Shown: piece by piece, positions 16,608 to 23,859 of the stretch | Layout of the letters: the number at the start of each line of letters is the position of its first letter | Numbering within the stretch: the stretch's first letter is position 1 | DNA from: Kineococcus endophyticus | GTDB lineage: Bacteria; Actinomycetota; Actinomycetes; Actinomycetales; Kineococcaceae | Direction of reading: 5' to 3' | Assembly (NCBI RefSeq): GCF_040796495.1 | Contig: NZ_JBFNQN010000008.1 | Coordinates: 186,001 to 250,000 of the forward strand | DNA length: 64,000 nucleotides | The notes under the pieces: model-generated | Told to the model about the DNA's origin: nothing | Databases searched by the model: none | The model's input: only the letters and a program-made list of their open reading frames with translations | Position numbers and translations under genes: made by a program

Positions 16608-17954
16608 GTGAGCACCGTCGACCCGACCCTGCTGCGGGCCCGCCGGTCCTGGTACGTCTACGACTGGGCGAACTCCGCGTTCGTCACCACGACCCAGACG
16701 GTCCTGTTCTCGCCCTACCTCACCGTCCTCGCCCGCCGGGCCGCCTGCCCCGAACAGCCCACCGGCTGCACGCGCGACCTGTCCGTCCTGGGCCTGCCCG
16801 TCTCCCCCGGCTCCGTCGCCCTCTACACGATCACCCTCGCCACACTGCTGTCCGCCGTCCTGCTGCCCTTCGTCGGGGCCCTCGCCGACCGCACCCGGCA
16901 CCGGCACCGGCTGCTGGGCGGGTTCGCCTGGGTCGGTGCCGCCGCGGCCACCGCCATGGTCACGATGGGCGGGGACCGCTGGTGGCTCGGTGTCCTGCTC
17001 GCCCTCGTCGCCGTCGTGAGCCTGACCTGCTCCCTCGTCGTCAACGACGCGCTGCTGTGCGACGTCTCCGACCCCGACGAGCGGGACGCCGTGTCCTCCC
17101 GCGGGTGGGCGGCGGGCTACCTCGGCGGGTTCACCCTCCTCGCGGTCAACCTCCTCGTCGTCTCCAGTCCCGGCACCTTCGGCCTCACCGACGAGTGGGC
17201 CGTGCGCGTCTCCCTCGCCTCCGCCGGGCTGTGGTGGGGCCTGTTCACGATCGTCCCGGTCCTCGGCCTGCGCCGGCTGCCCCCGCGCCCCGTCCCGGCG
17301 GTGGCGACCACCCAGGGTCCGTTCCGCCAGCTCCTCACCACCCTGCGCGGACTGCGCCACCACCCGCAGGTGCTGCGCTTCCTGCTGGCCTACCTGATCT
17401 TCAACGACGGCATCCAGACCGTCATCGCCGCCTCCAGCGTCTACGGGCAGGAGGAGCTCGGCTTCACCTCCGCGCAACTGCTGACCACCGTCCTGCTGGT
17501 GCAGGCCGTCGCCTTCGTGGGGGCACTCGCGTTCGGGAGGATCGCCGGCCGGTACGGCGCCCAGCGGACCGTCCTCGGCGGACTCGCGCTCTGGATCGTC
17601 GTCGTGCTGAGCGCCTTCGCCGTCCCCCGCGGGGCGTTCGGCACCTGGCTGGCGCTCGCCGTCCTCATCGGCCTCGTCCTCGGCGGGACGCAGGCGCTGT
17701 CCCGCTCGCTCTTCAGCCGGCTCGTCCCGCGGGGCGCCGAGGCCGAGTACTTCAGCCTCTACCAGGCGGGGGAACGCGGCACGAGCTGGCTGGGGACGCT
17801 GGTCTTCGGCCTCGTCGCGCAGCTGACCGGCTCCTACCGCCCGGCGCTCGTGGCCCTGCTGGCGTTCTTCGTCGTCGGCGCAGTGCTGCTCACCCGGGTG
17901 GACGTGGCGGCCGGGGTTCAACAGGCACAGAACGGTACCGATCCAGTACGTTGA
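16608..17954 (+). CDS. UMF1/Atg22-type MFS transporter
   Basis: Twelve-helix permease of the UMF1 subfamily (448 residues). It begins with the characteristic RRSWYVYDWANSAFVTTTQTVLFSPYL and has the central loops LADRTRHRHRLLG and FGRIAGRYGAQRTVLG. Bacterial members are of unknown substrate; yeast Atg22 exports amino acids from the vacuole. The GTG start lies 18 nt after the phosphodiesterase stop, so it may be the third gene of that operon. The rbpA promoter region follows. Confidence 0.9.
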   Translation: MSTVDPTLLRARRSWYVYDWANSAFVTTTQTVLFSPYLTVLARRAACPEQPTGCTRDLSVLGLPVSPGSVALYTITLATLLSAVLLPFVGALADRTRHRHRLLGGFAWVGAAAATAMVTMGGDRWWLGVLLALVAVVSLTCSLVVNDALLCDVSDPDERDAVSSRGWAAGYLGGFTLLAVNLLVVSSPGTFGLTDEWAVRVSLASAGLWWGLFTIVPVLGLRRLPPRPVPAVATTQGPFRQLLTTLRGLRHHPQVLRFLLAYLIFNDGIQTVIAASSVYGQEELGFTSAQLLTTVLLVQAVAFVGALAFGRIAGRYGAQRTVLGGLALWIVVVLSAFAVPRGAFGTWLALAVLIGLVLGGTQALSRSLFSRLVPRGAEAEYFSLYQAGERGTSWLGTLVFGLVAQLTGSYRPALVALLAFFVVGAVLLTRVDVAAGVQQAQNGTDPVR

Positions 17955-18023
17955 GCGACGCCCTCCCCAGGGACACAGCCCCGGCGCGCACACGACCTCC
18001 ACACTCCGGTCGTGGTGGTCGCG

Positions 18024-18049
18024 GGAACAGCCGGGGTGGGCACCGCGTT
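18024..18049 (+). promoter_or_regulatory. Sigma-R (SigH)-type promoter of rbpA
   Basis: GGAAC (18024-18028), 18-nt spacer, GTT (18047-18049). This matches the GGAAY-N18/19-GTT consensus of the actinobacterial thiol-oxidative-stress sigma factor, and rbpA is a known sigma-R target in Streptomyces. The transcript would start near 18056. Confidence 0.65.
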
Positions 18050-18059
18050 CAACCAACGA

Positions 18060-18107
18060 GTCTCCTCCACGCCCCCGGATCCCCGGGGGTCGCCGTGCGG
18101 AGGAGAC
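18060..18107 (+). promoter_or_regulatory. Two-tier stem-loop at the 5' end of rbpA mRNA
   Basis: Outer stem GTCTCCTCC (18060-18068) with GGAGGAGAC (18099-18107); inner stem CCCCCGG/CCGGGGG with loop ATCC (18072-18089). The real ribosome site GGGGAGG (18111-18117) lies just outside, so the fold leaves it free while masking a decoy GGAGGAG. Confidence 0.6.
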
Positions 18108-18121
18108 GGTGGGGAGGTCAC

Positions 18122-18469
18122 ATGAGCGAGCGCAACCTACGAGGGTCCCGCCTCGGAGGCGCCAGCCTCGAGAGCGAAGCGGGCGTGGAGCCGGCCGAGC
18201 GCCAGCAGGTCACGTACCACTGCCCGAACGGTCACTCCGTCACGGTGCCCATGTCGCTGGAGGCCGACGTGCCTCCGCTGTGGGAGTGCCGCTGCGGGGC
18301 CGAGGCACTGCGGGCCGACACCGACGCTCCGGAGAAGAAGGCCGGCAAGCCGGCGCGCACGCACTGGGACATGCTCCTGGAGCGGCGCACCATCGCCGAG
18401 CTCGAGGTGCTGCTGGACGAGAGGCTCGAGCTGCTCCGCAGCCGCGAGCTGATCAAGCGCAGCGCCTGA
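18122..18469 (+). CDS. rbpA: RNA polymerase-binding protein RbpA
   Basis: Actinobacterial transcription factor that binds principal sigma factors and RNA polymerase and stabilises the open complex. The 115-residue protein has the RbpA layout: a flexible N-terminal tail (MSERNLRGSRLGG), a core domain with CPNGH ... PPLWECRCG (cysteine motif), a basic linker (KKAGKPARTHWDMLLERR) and the sigma-interaction helix (IAELEVLLDERLELLRSR). Translation starts at ATG 18122 after GGGGAGG. Expression is predicted from the sigma-R-like promoter upstream, and a strong terminator follows. Confidence 0.97.
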   Translation: MSERNLRGSRLGGASLESEAGVEPAERQQVTYHCPNGHSVTVPMSLEADVPPLWECRCGAEALRADTDAPEKKAGKPARTHWDMLLERRTIAELEVLLDERLELLRSRELIKRSA

Positions 18470-18482
18470 GCCGAGCACCCAG

Positions 18483-18518
18483 GAGGCCGGTCCACCCGTC
18501 GGGTGGGCCGGCCTCTCT
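18483..18518. terminator. Bidirectional terminator between rbpA and fxsA
   Basis: Stem GAGGCCGG-t-CCACCC with GGGTGG-g-CCGGCCTC (one T-G pair), loop GTC, followed by TCT. It lies between convergent genes. Confidence 0.85.
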
Positions 18519-18541
18519 GCGTCCCCAGGGTCGTCCCGGGG

Positions 18542-19054
18542 TCAGCGGCCGAGTTCGCGGGGGTCCTCGACGACCTCGCCGTCGACCACGTCGCCGGGGA
18601 CGACGCGTCCGGGGACCGACCCGCCGGCCTCGCGCACGGCCCGTTCGACCCGCTGCCGGACCACGCGCACGAACAGCCGGCGCAGCAACCGGCGCGTCGG
18701 CGGGATGATGCACAGCAACCCCAGGACGTCGCTCAGCAGCCCCGGGACGACGAGGAGGGCCCCGCCGAGCCCGGCGAGCACGGCGTTGCCGACGACCCCC
18801 GGTTCCTGCCCGGGCACGGGCGCCCCGAACGGCACGGACGCCGTCTGCCGGAACGCGTCCAGGGCCCGGCGGCCCGCCCGCCGCAGCACCAGCAGCCCGC
18901 CGAAGGTCTCGGCCAGCAGGAGCACCAGGACCCAGCCGCCCCCGATGACGTGGCCGAGCTGGACGAGCAGCCACACCTCGAGGACGACGAGCAGGACGAA
19001 CGCGATCGGGACCGCCGCCGTCCAGCGGCGACGTCGCGCGGGCTGCGCGCTCAC
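18542..19054 (-). CDS. fxsA: FxsA family membrane protein
   Basis: 170-residue inner-membrane protein of the FxsA family, named for suppression of F exclusion of phage T7 in E. coli; its role in actinomycetes is unknown. It has a positive N-terminus, two or three hydrophobic helices (AAVPIAFVLLVVLEVWLLVQLG, WVLVLLLAETFGGLLVL, GGALLVVPGLLSDVLGLLCIIPP) and an Arg-rich then Val/Glu-rich tail. The GTG start overlaps the lnt stop by 4 nt (GTGA), so the two are translationally coupled. Confidence 0.92.
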   Translation of the reverse strand: MSAQPARRRRWTAAVPIAFVLLVVLEVWLLVQLGHVIGGGWVLVLLLAETFGGLLVLRRAGRRALDAFRQTASVPFGAPVPGQEPGVVGNAVLAGLGGALLVVPGLLSDVLGLLCIIPPTRRLLRRLFVRVVRQRVERAVREAGGSVPGRVVPGDVVDGEVVEDPRELGR

Positions 19055-20700
19055 GCGGCCGGCACCGGGTCGGCCGACCGCTCCGGGGCGGGGGCGCCAC
19101 CCCGGGGGCGGCGACGGTCACCGCGACGGGCGGTGAGCAGCAGGAGCAGCGCCAGCGCGGTCAGGACCAGCTCCGGAGCGTCCCCGACGCGCGTGGCGAG
19201 CGTCTGCGTCGTCCGCAGCGCGACGTCACCGGTGAGCACGTCCGTCGTGAACAGCGACGACTCGTCGTGGGCGACGCCGTCGGGGCTGATGATCGCGCTG
19301 ACGCCGACGGTGGAGATCTGCACGACCGCCCGGCCCGACTCCACGGCCCGCAGGCGGGACATGGCGAGCTGCTGGACGGCCTCGTCGGAGTAGCCGAACG
19401 TCGCGTTGTTGGTCTGCACGACGAGGAACTGCGCCCCGGCGCGGACGGAGTCGCGCACGGTGTCGTCGAAGGCCACCTCGAAGCAGATGACGTCGCCGAC
19501 CGGCACGCCGTCCATCCGCAGCAGCCCGACGTGGTCACCGTGGACGAAGTCGCGCGAGACGAGGTCGACCTTGTCGCTGAACATCCGGAAGAACGAGCGG
19601 TACGGCATGTACTCGCCGAAGGGGGCGGGCCGCTGCTTGACGTAGTGCCGGCTGTCGTCGTCGCGGGCGCCGGTGAGCCCCTGGTCGGGGGTCACGACGA
19701 GCCCGGTGTTGGAGACGTACCGGCCCGGGCCGTCGAGGACGGCGCCGACGAGCAGGGGTGCCCGGACGTCGCGGGCGGCCTGGTCGATGACCGCGGCGGC
19801 GTCGGGGTTCTCGTACGGGTCGATGTCGCTGGAGTTCTCCGGCCACAGCACCATGTCCGGCTGCCGGACGGTGCCGGCGTCGACGGCGCGGGCCAGCGCC
19901 TCCGTGGCGCGGGCGTGGTTGTCCAGGACGGCGCGGCGTTCGGCGTTGAACTCCAGTCCGGCCTCGGGGACGTTGCCCTGCACGGCCGCCACGAACTTCG
20001 TGCCGTCCTCGGCCGCGGTGGGACGCGGGACCAGGGCACCGGACGCGGCGACGGCGACGGCGGCCACGGCGAACAGGACCGCGGGTCGCAGCCGGGGCAC
20101 CCCCCGGGGCGCACCGGCCGGCGCGGGCAGCCGCAGCAGCGCGAGCACGGCCGAGGCGAGGAGGGCACCCGCCAGCGACACGCCGAACGTCACCAGGGGG
20201 GAGCCTCCGAGCGCGGCCAGGCCCAGCGTCGGGGCGTCGGCCTGGGAGAAGGCGAGCCGGCCCCACGGGAAGCCCTCGAAGGGGAAGCGGGCCCGGGCGG
20301 CCTCCAGGGCGACCCAGCCCGTCGCGACGGCCAGCGGCGCGAGGCGCCAGCGCGCGCGCTGCAGACGGGGCAGGAACGCGCCGAGCACGGCGTAGAAGAG
20401 CGCGCAGACGACAGTGAGGGCCGACCACGGCAGCAGACCGACGTACGTCCCGCTCCAGGCGAGGTGGGGGAACATGAAGGCGAGGCCGAAGAGGAGGCCC
20501 GCGGCGAACCCCCGCCGCGCCCGCACCCGGTGCGTGGCCAGCGCCAGCAGGGTGACGGCCAGGACGGCGGTGAACCACCAGCCCTCCCGCGACACGGTCC
20601 CGGGGAACGCGGCCCAGGCGGCGACCCCTCCGAGGACGGCGAGCAGCAGGCTCAGCGGCAGCCGCGGCGGGGCGGGATCGACCGGGCGGGAAGGCACCAC
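19051..20700 (-). CDS. lnt: Apolipoprotein N-acyltransferase
   Basis: Transfers a third acyl chain to the N-terminal cysteine of lipoproteins in the membrane. The 549-residue protein has about eight N-terminal helices and an extracellular carbon-nitrogen hydrolase domain with the Glu-Lys-Cys triad: Glu in VLWPENSSDID, Lys in YVKQRPAPFGEY, Cys in VICFEVAFDD. Likely clients nearby include three predicted lipoproteins. Tandem GTG codons at 20700 and 20697 are possible starts; the TACCCT -10 (20704-20709, minus) ends 6 nt before the second. The mannosyltransferase gene often found beside lnt is absent here. Confidence 0.95.
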   Translation of the reverse strand: MVPSRPVDPAPPRLPLSLLLAVLGGVAAWAAFPGTVSREGWWFTAVLAVTLLALATHRVRARRGFAAGLLFGLAFMFPHLAWSGTYVGLLPWSALTVVCALFYAVLGAFLPRLQRARWRLAPLAVATGWVALEAARARFPFEGFPWGRLAFSQADAPTLGLAALGGSPLVTFGVSLAGALLASAVLALLRLPAPAGAPRGVPRLRPAVLFAVAAVAVAASGALVPRPTAAEDGTKFVAAVQGNVPEAGLEFNAERRAVLDNHARATEALARAVDAGTVRQPDMVLWPENSSDIDPYENPDAAAVIDQAARDVRAPLLVGAVLDGPGRYVSNTGLVVTPDQGLTGARDDDSRHYVKQRPAPFGEYMPYRSFFRMFSDKVDLVSRDFVHGDHVGLLRMDGVPVGDVICFEVAFDDTVRDSVRAGAQFLVVQTNNATFGYSDEAVQQLAMSRLRAVESGRAVVQISTVGVSAIISPDGVAHDESSLFTTDVLTGDVALRTTQTLATRVGDAPELVLTALALLLLLTARRGDRRRPRGGAPAPERSADPVPAA

Positions 20701-20713
20701 GTGAGGGTAACCG

Positions 20714-20776
20714 CCACCGTCGGCCGCTGGTTCCCTCCCGGGACCGTCCCCGGGGAGTCCCAGCGGCGGACGGTGG
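20714..20776 (-). terminator. Large hairpin directly after the small ORF and before the lnt promoter
   Basis: 17-bp inverted repeat with one mismatch (20714-20730 with 20760-20776). The loop folds again (GGGAC-C-GTCCC). On the minus strand it begins at the base after the TGA of the 64-codon ORF and ends 4 nt before the lnt -10 box, exactly where an insulating terminator would be needed. No T tract. Confidence 0.65.
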
Positions 20777-20971
20777 TCACGGCCGAGCCCACGCACCCCT
20801 CGGGCCGTCGCGCCCCCCGTCGGCCACGAGGGACGCGCCGTTGTCTAAGGGCGCGCGGACCCGACCACGTCCACACCGGCCGGTCGATCGCCCCGGTCGT
20901 CGTCGCAGGTGGTGCGGCTGCGACGGCGGCGGGTCGAGGGCCCGGCCGGCCTTGTCGGTCGTGGACTGCAC
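20777..20971 (-). CDS. Possible leaderless small protein or small-RNA gene
   Basis: A 64-codon frame beginning VQSTTDKAGRALDPPP. It starts at a GTG 4 nt after the -10 of a strong promoter, so the first transcribed bases would be the start codon. The stop directly abuts a large terminator-like hairpin. The first 22 codons all have G or C in the third position; afterwards codon use decays (CGA, TGT, TTA) and the other minus-strand frame looks better, which suggests a shift, a leader peptide, or a non-coding RNA. No homology was recognised. The transcription unit is better supported than the protein. Confidence 0.35.
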   Translation of the reverse strand: MQSTTDKAGRALDPPPSQPHHLRRRPGRSTGRCGRGRVRAPLDNGASLVADGGRDGPRGAWARP

Positions 20972-20975
20972 CCCG

Positions 20976-21003
20976 AAGCTACCCCGTCGTCCCCTCGTGT
21001 CAA
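20976..21003 (-). promoter_or_regulatory. Strong sigma-70-type promoter in the lnt-amidohydrolase gap
   Basis: Minus strand TTGACA (20998-21003), 16-nt spacer, TAGCTT (20976-20981). It is the best -35/-10 match seen in the window. It faces a short unit ending at the hairpin 20714-20776. Confidence 0.65.
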
Positions 21004-21010
21004 CCTGCCC

Positions 21011-21055
21011 GTGACCTGCGCAAACGTCCATCGCGGCAGGTCACAGCGGGGTCAC
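21011..21055. promoter_or_regulatory. GTCAC repeat cluster upstream of the gap promoter, MtrA-like
   Basis: Direct repeat GTCAC-N6-GTCAC (21040-21055), which fits the GTnAC-N6-GTnAC consensus reported for MtrA in actinomycetes. The inner copy also forms a 9-bp inverted repeat with GTGACCTGC at 21011-21019 (partner 21036-21044). It lies about 8-52 bp upstream of the -35 box. Confidence 0.4.
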
Positions 21056-21123
21056 GAGGAGTGATCATCGTCGGCGTTCCCGGCGTGTCGCCCGGCGTGT
21101 CGCGGGACCGGTGGTTCGTCCGG

Positions 21124-22755
21124 TCACTCGTTCCCGTCGTGGACGACGACCCCGTCGACGACGGTCCGCCGGCACACCGGCTCCGGCGCGCCCGGCGACA
21201 GGTCGGGCAGGCCCGGCGTGCCCGACCGCGCGTCCGTGCTCCACCCGGACAGCCTCCGGTCGGGCGCCTGCACGAGGAGGTCCTGCACGTCCCAGACGGC
21301 GTACGTCGCGGGGGCCCCCGGTCGCAGCACCCCCGGGTGACCGCGACCCGCGAGCCGGTGCCCGCCGCGCGTGTGGGCCAGGAACGCGGCGCGCACGGAG
21401 ACGGCGTGCTCCTCGCGCGCGGGGAACCCCGCCGCCCGGACCGCCGCCCACGGCGCGAACGGCGTCACCGGGGTGTCGGAGCCGAAGGCCAGGGGGACCC
21501 CGGCGGCGGCGAACGCGGCGAGGTCCTGGACGTGCTGCTCCCGCTCGCCGAGCCGCTGCGCGTAGACGCCGCCGGGCCCACCCCAGGTCGCCCCGAACGC
21601 CGGCTGGGCGCTGACGGCCGTGCCGAGGCGGGCGAAGGCCTGCACGACGGCCGCGTCGGCGACGACCGCGTGCTCGACCCGGTGCCCGGCCGACGCGACC
21701 GCGGGGACGCCGAGGTCGGCCGCCACCGCCTCCAGGGCGGCCACGACGACGTCGAGGGCGGCGTCGCCGATGGCGTGGAAGGCGGCCTGCACCCCCGCGA
21801 GCGTGCACGCGTGGAGGTGGTCGGCCACGGCCGTGGCGTCCAGGTGCAGGGATCCGCGCGCACCGGGAGCGTCGGCGTAGTCCGCTCGCAGGGCCGCCGT
21901 GCGCGAGCCGAGGGCCCCGTCGACGGTGAGGTCGCCGCCGAGCCCGGCGAGGTCCGCCCCTGCGGCGGCCGCCGCCGCCAGGACCTCGCGGGCCCGCCCG
22001 ACGGAGTCGACGTGCTCGGCGAGGTACCCCACGACGTGCGGGAGCGGCTCCTCGGAGGCCAACCGCTGCAGCGCCGGCAGGTCACCGGGCGGCGCGAGCC
22101 AGCGGCCCGACATCTCGTGCACGGTGCCGATGCCCGCGGCCGCCGCGGCCCTCAGGGCGCTGCGGCGGGCCCGGTCGGCGGCGTCGGGGGTCAGAGCCGC
22201 CCAGCGGGCGTCGAGAGCCGCGTGGTGGGCGTCCCCGCGCACCCAGCCGTCCTCGTCCCAACCGGGCAGGTCCCGCAGGCCGGCGGCGTGGGCGAGGGCG
22301 GAGCTGACGAGGGCGCTGTGGCCGTCGACGCGGGACAGGACGACGGGGGTGCTGGGAGCCGCGCGGTCCAGCTCGGCCCGCGTCGGCACCGCCGCGGCGC
22401 CCCAGCGCGACTCGTCCCAGCCGAACCCGGCCAGCAGCTCACCCGGCACGGCGCGCGCGGCGACGGCGGCCAGCAGCTCCTGCGGCCCCACGACCCCGTG
22501 CAGGTCCAGGCCGGTGTGCCGCAGACCGGTCTCGGTGAGGTGGACGTGCGCGTCGACGAACGCCGGGGTGACGAGCCGGCCCTCGAGCTCGACGACCTCG
22601 TCGCCGTCGCGGGTCCAGGACGCGGCGGCCTCGTCCGGGCCCACCCACGCGACCGTCGAGCCCTCGACGAGCATGGCCGTCGCGAACGGGTCGGCCGGGG
22701 AGTACACCGCCCCGCCCCGGTAGAGCCGACGGGCGGGGGATGCAGAACGGTCCAC
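21124..22755 (-). CDS. Amidohydrolase family 3 protein (YtcJ-like)
   Basis: Metal-dependent hydrolase of the amidohydrolase-3 group, substrate unknown. The 543-residue protein has the N-terminal metal motif FVDAHVHL, the barrel motifs HAIGDAALD and HRVEHA and the final metal ligand in FGSDTPV, and begins and ends with the beta-sandwich that flanks the barrel. The GTG start at 22755 lies 7 nt after a TACGCT -10 (22763-22768, minus), so the mRNA is probably leaderless. The start region overlaps the terminator of the upstream lipoprotein gene. Confidence 0.9.
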   Translation of the reverse strand: MDRSASPARRLYRGGAVYSPADPFATAMLVEGSTVAWVGPDEAAASWTRDGDEVVELEGRLVTPAFVDAHVHLTETGLRHTGLDLHGVVGPQELLAAVAARAVPGELLAGFGWDESRWGAAAVPTRAELDRAAPSTPVVLSRVDGHSALVSSALAHAAGLRDLPGWDEDGWVRGDAHHAALDARWAALTPDAADRARRSALRAAAAAGIGTVHEMSGRWLAPPGDLPALQRLASEEPLPHVVGYLAEHVDSVGRAREVLAAAAAAGADLAGLGGDLTVDGALGSRTAALRADYADAPGARGSLHLDATAVADHLHACTLAGVQAAFHAIGDAALDVVVAALEAVAADLGVPAVASAGHRVEHAVVADAAVVQAFARLGTAVSAQPAFGATWGGPGGVYAQRLGEREQHVQDLAAFAAAGVPLAFGSDTPVTPFAPWAAVRAAGFPAREEHAVSVRAAFLAHTRGGHRLAGRGHPGVLRPGAPATYAVWDVQDLLVQAPDRRLSGWSTDARSGTPGLPDLSPGAPEPVCRRTVVDGVVVHDGNE

Positions 22756-22790
22756 GTCGGGCAGCGTAGGAGCCGCCCGACGTGGACCGT
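22747..22790 (-). terminator. Terminator of the lipoprotein gene, with the amidohydrolase promoter in its loop
   Basis: Perfect 16-bp inverted repeat (22747-22762 and 22775-22790) beginning 13 nt after the lipoprotein stop. The 12-nt loop contains TACGCT, the -10 box of the amidohydrolase, and the distal arm contains its GTG start (22753-22755). Confidence 0.8.
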
Positions 22791-22802
22791 CGGTCAGGTG
22801 CG

Positions 22803-23693
22803 TCAGGCCGCGGCGGGAGCCGTCGCCTCGCCGGTCATGCCCTCCATGCTCGGCATCTCCTTGACGGTGGAGGGGTCCGGAGCGGACACGTCGACCTTCG
22901 AGCCCCAGTCGAAGAAGTCCATCTGGACCTTCAGCGTCGAGCCCTCGACCGTGACGTCCTCGGTCATGCGGACCGGGCGGTCCTTCTCGTCGACGTACAG
23001 CGTGAAGGGGATCGACCCGAGCTCGGCGGCGGCCTTCTTGGCCTCCTCCGTCTGCTGCTCGGCCGGGAGCTGCTCGATCGCCTTGGTGGCGTCGATGGTC
23101 CCGGAGTAGCCCTTGGCCTGGACGCCGCGGATGTCCTGCGCCGGGAGCTCCTTGACGTCCTCGGCCACGCCCTCGAGCTGCTCGAGCTGCTTGGTCGGGT
23201 CCATCTGCGCCGTGTCCAGGCCCGTCGCGCCCATCTGGTCCAGCGGCACCTTCATCCACTGGCCCTCGGCCGTCAGCGGGGCGCCGGACAGGTAGGCCGC
23301 ACCGTCGACGAAGCGCATCGTGAGCTTGGTCCCGCCGGCCTCGGCCGGCAGGTTCATGGTCATCTCGAAGGCGCCCTTGGTCGAGTCGAAGGACCCGTCC
23401 GCGGAGACGTTGCCGACGGCGGCGGCCTGGCCGCTGCCGGTCATCGTCAGGGAGAACTTGGCGCTGCCGGCCTCCTTGGAGTTCTTGGCCGACGCCTTCA
23501 CGGCCTCGAACGCCGTCAGCTGCGTGGCGGGAGAGGAGGTCGAGGTCCCCTGGGACGGGGTGCCGGAGGCCGAGTCGTCACCGCCGCCGCAGGCCCCGAG
23601 GCCGAGCGCGAGGACGACCGCACCGCCGGCCGCCAGCGTCCCGATGCGGCGACGGCGCCGCGAGGTCGGGCGAGTGGTCGAGTGGTCGGTCAT
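22803..23693 (-). CDS. Secreted lipoprotein, LppX/LprAFG-like
   Basis: 296-residue lipoprotein: Arg-rich N-region (SRRRRRIGTL), hydrophobic stretch and lipobox LGLGAC with the acylated Cys near residue 35, then a Ser/Thr-rich linker and a domain with alternating strands (AKFSLTMTGSGQ, MRFVDGAAYLSG, FTLYVDEKDRPVRMTEDVT). The pattern is that of the LppX/LprAFG lipid-carrier fold, though remote. Translation starts at ATG 23693 behind AGGGGGGAA. It would be a client of Lnt. A small palindrome ACTGTCACAGT (23745-23755) lies in its promoter region. Confidence 0.85.
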   Translation of the reverse strand: MTDHSTTRPTSRRRRRIGTLAAGGAVVLALGLGACGGGDDSASGTPSQGTSTSSPATQLTAFEAVKASAKNSKEAGSAKFSLTMTGSGQAAAVGNVSADGSFDSTKGAFEMTMNLPAEAGGTKLTMRFVDGAAYLSGAPLTAEGQWMKVPLDQMGATGLDTAQMDPTKQLEQLEGVAEDVKELPAQDIRGVQAKGYSGTIDATKAIEQLPAEQQTEEAKKAAAELGSIPFTLYVDEKDRPVRMTEDVTVEGSTLKVQMDFFDWGSKVDVSAPDPSTVKEMPSMEGMTGEATAPAAA

Positions 23694-23859
23694 GGTGTTC
23701 CCCCCTGGTTCGAACTGCCTGACGAGCTGTGGTCGTCCGGGACCACTGTCACAGTCTGCGCCGCCGGACGCCCGTCCGGGTCACCCGTACGGTGCGTCCC
23801 CACGGTCCGTCCGGATGACCTCCACACCGGCTCCCCCGCCCTCTGCGAGACTCCCCCGC

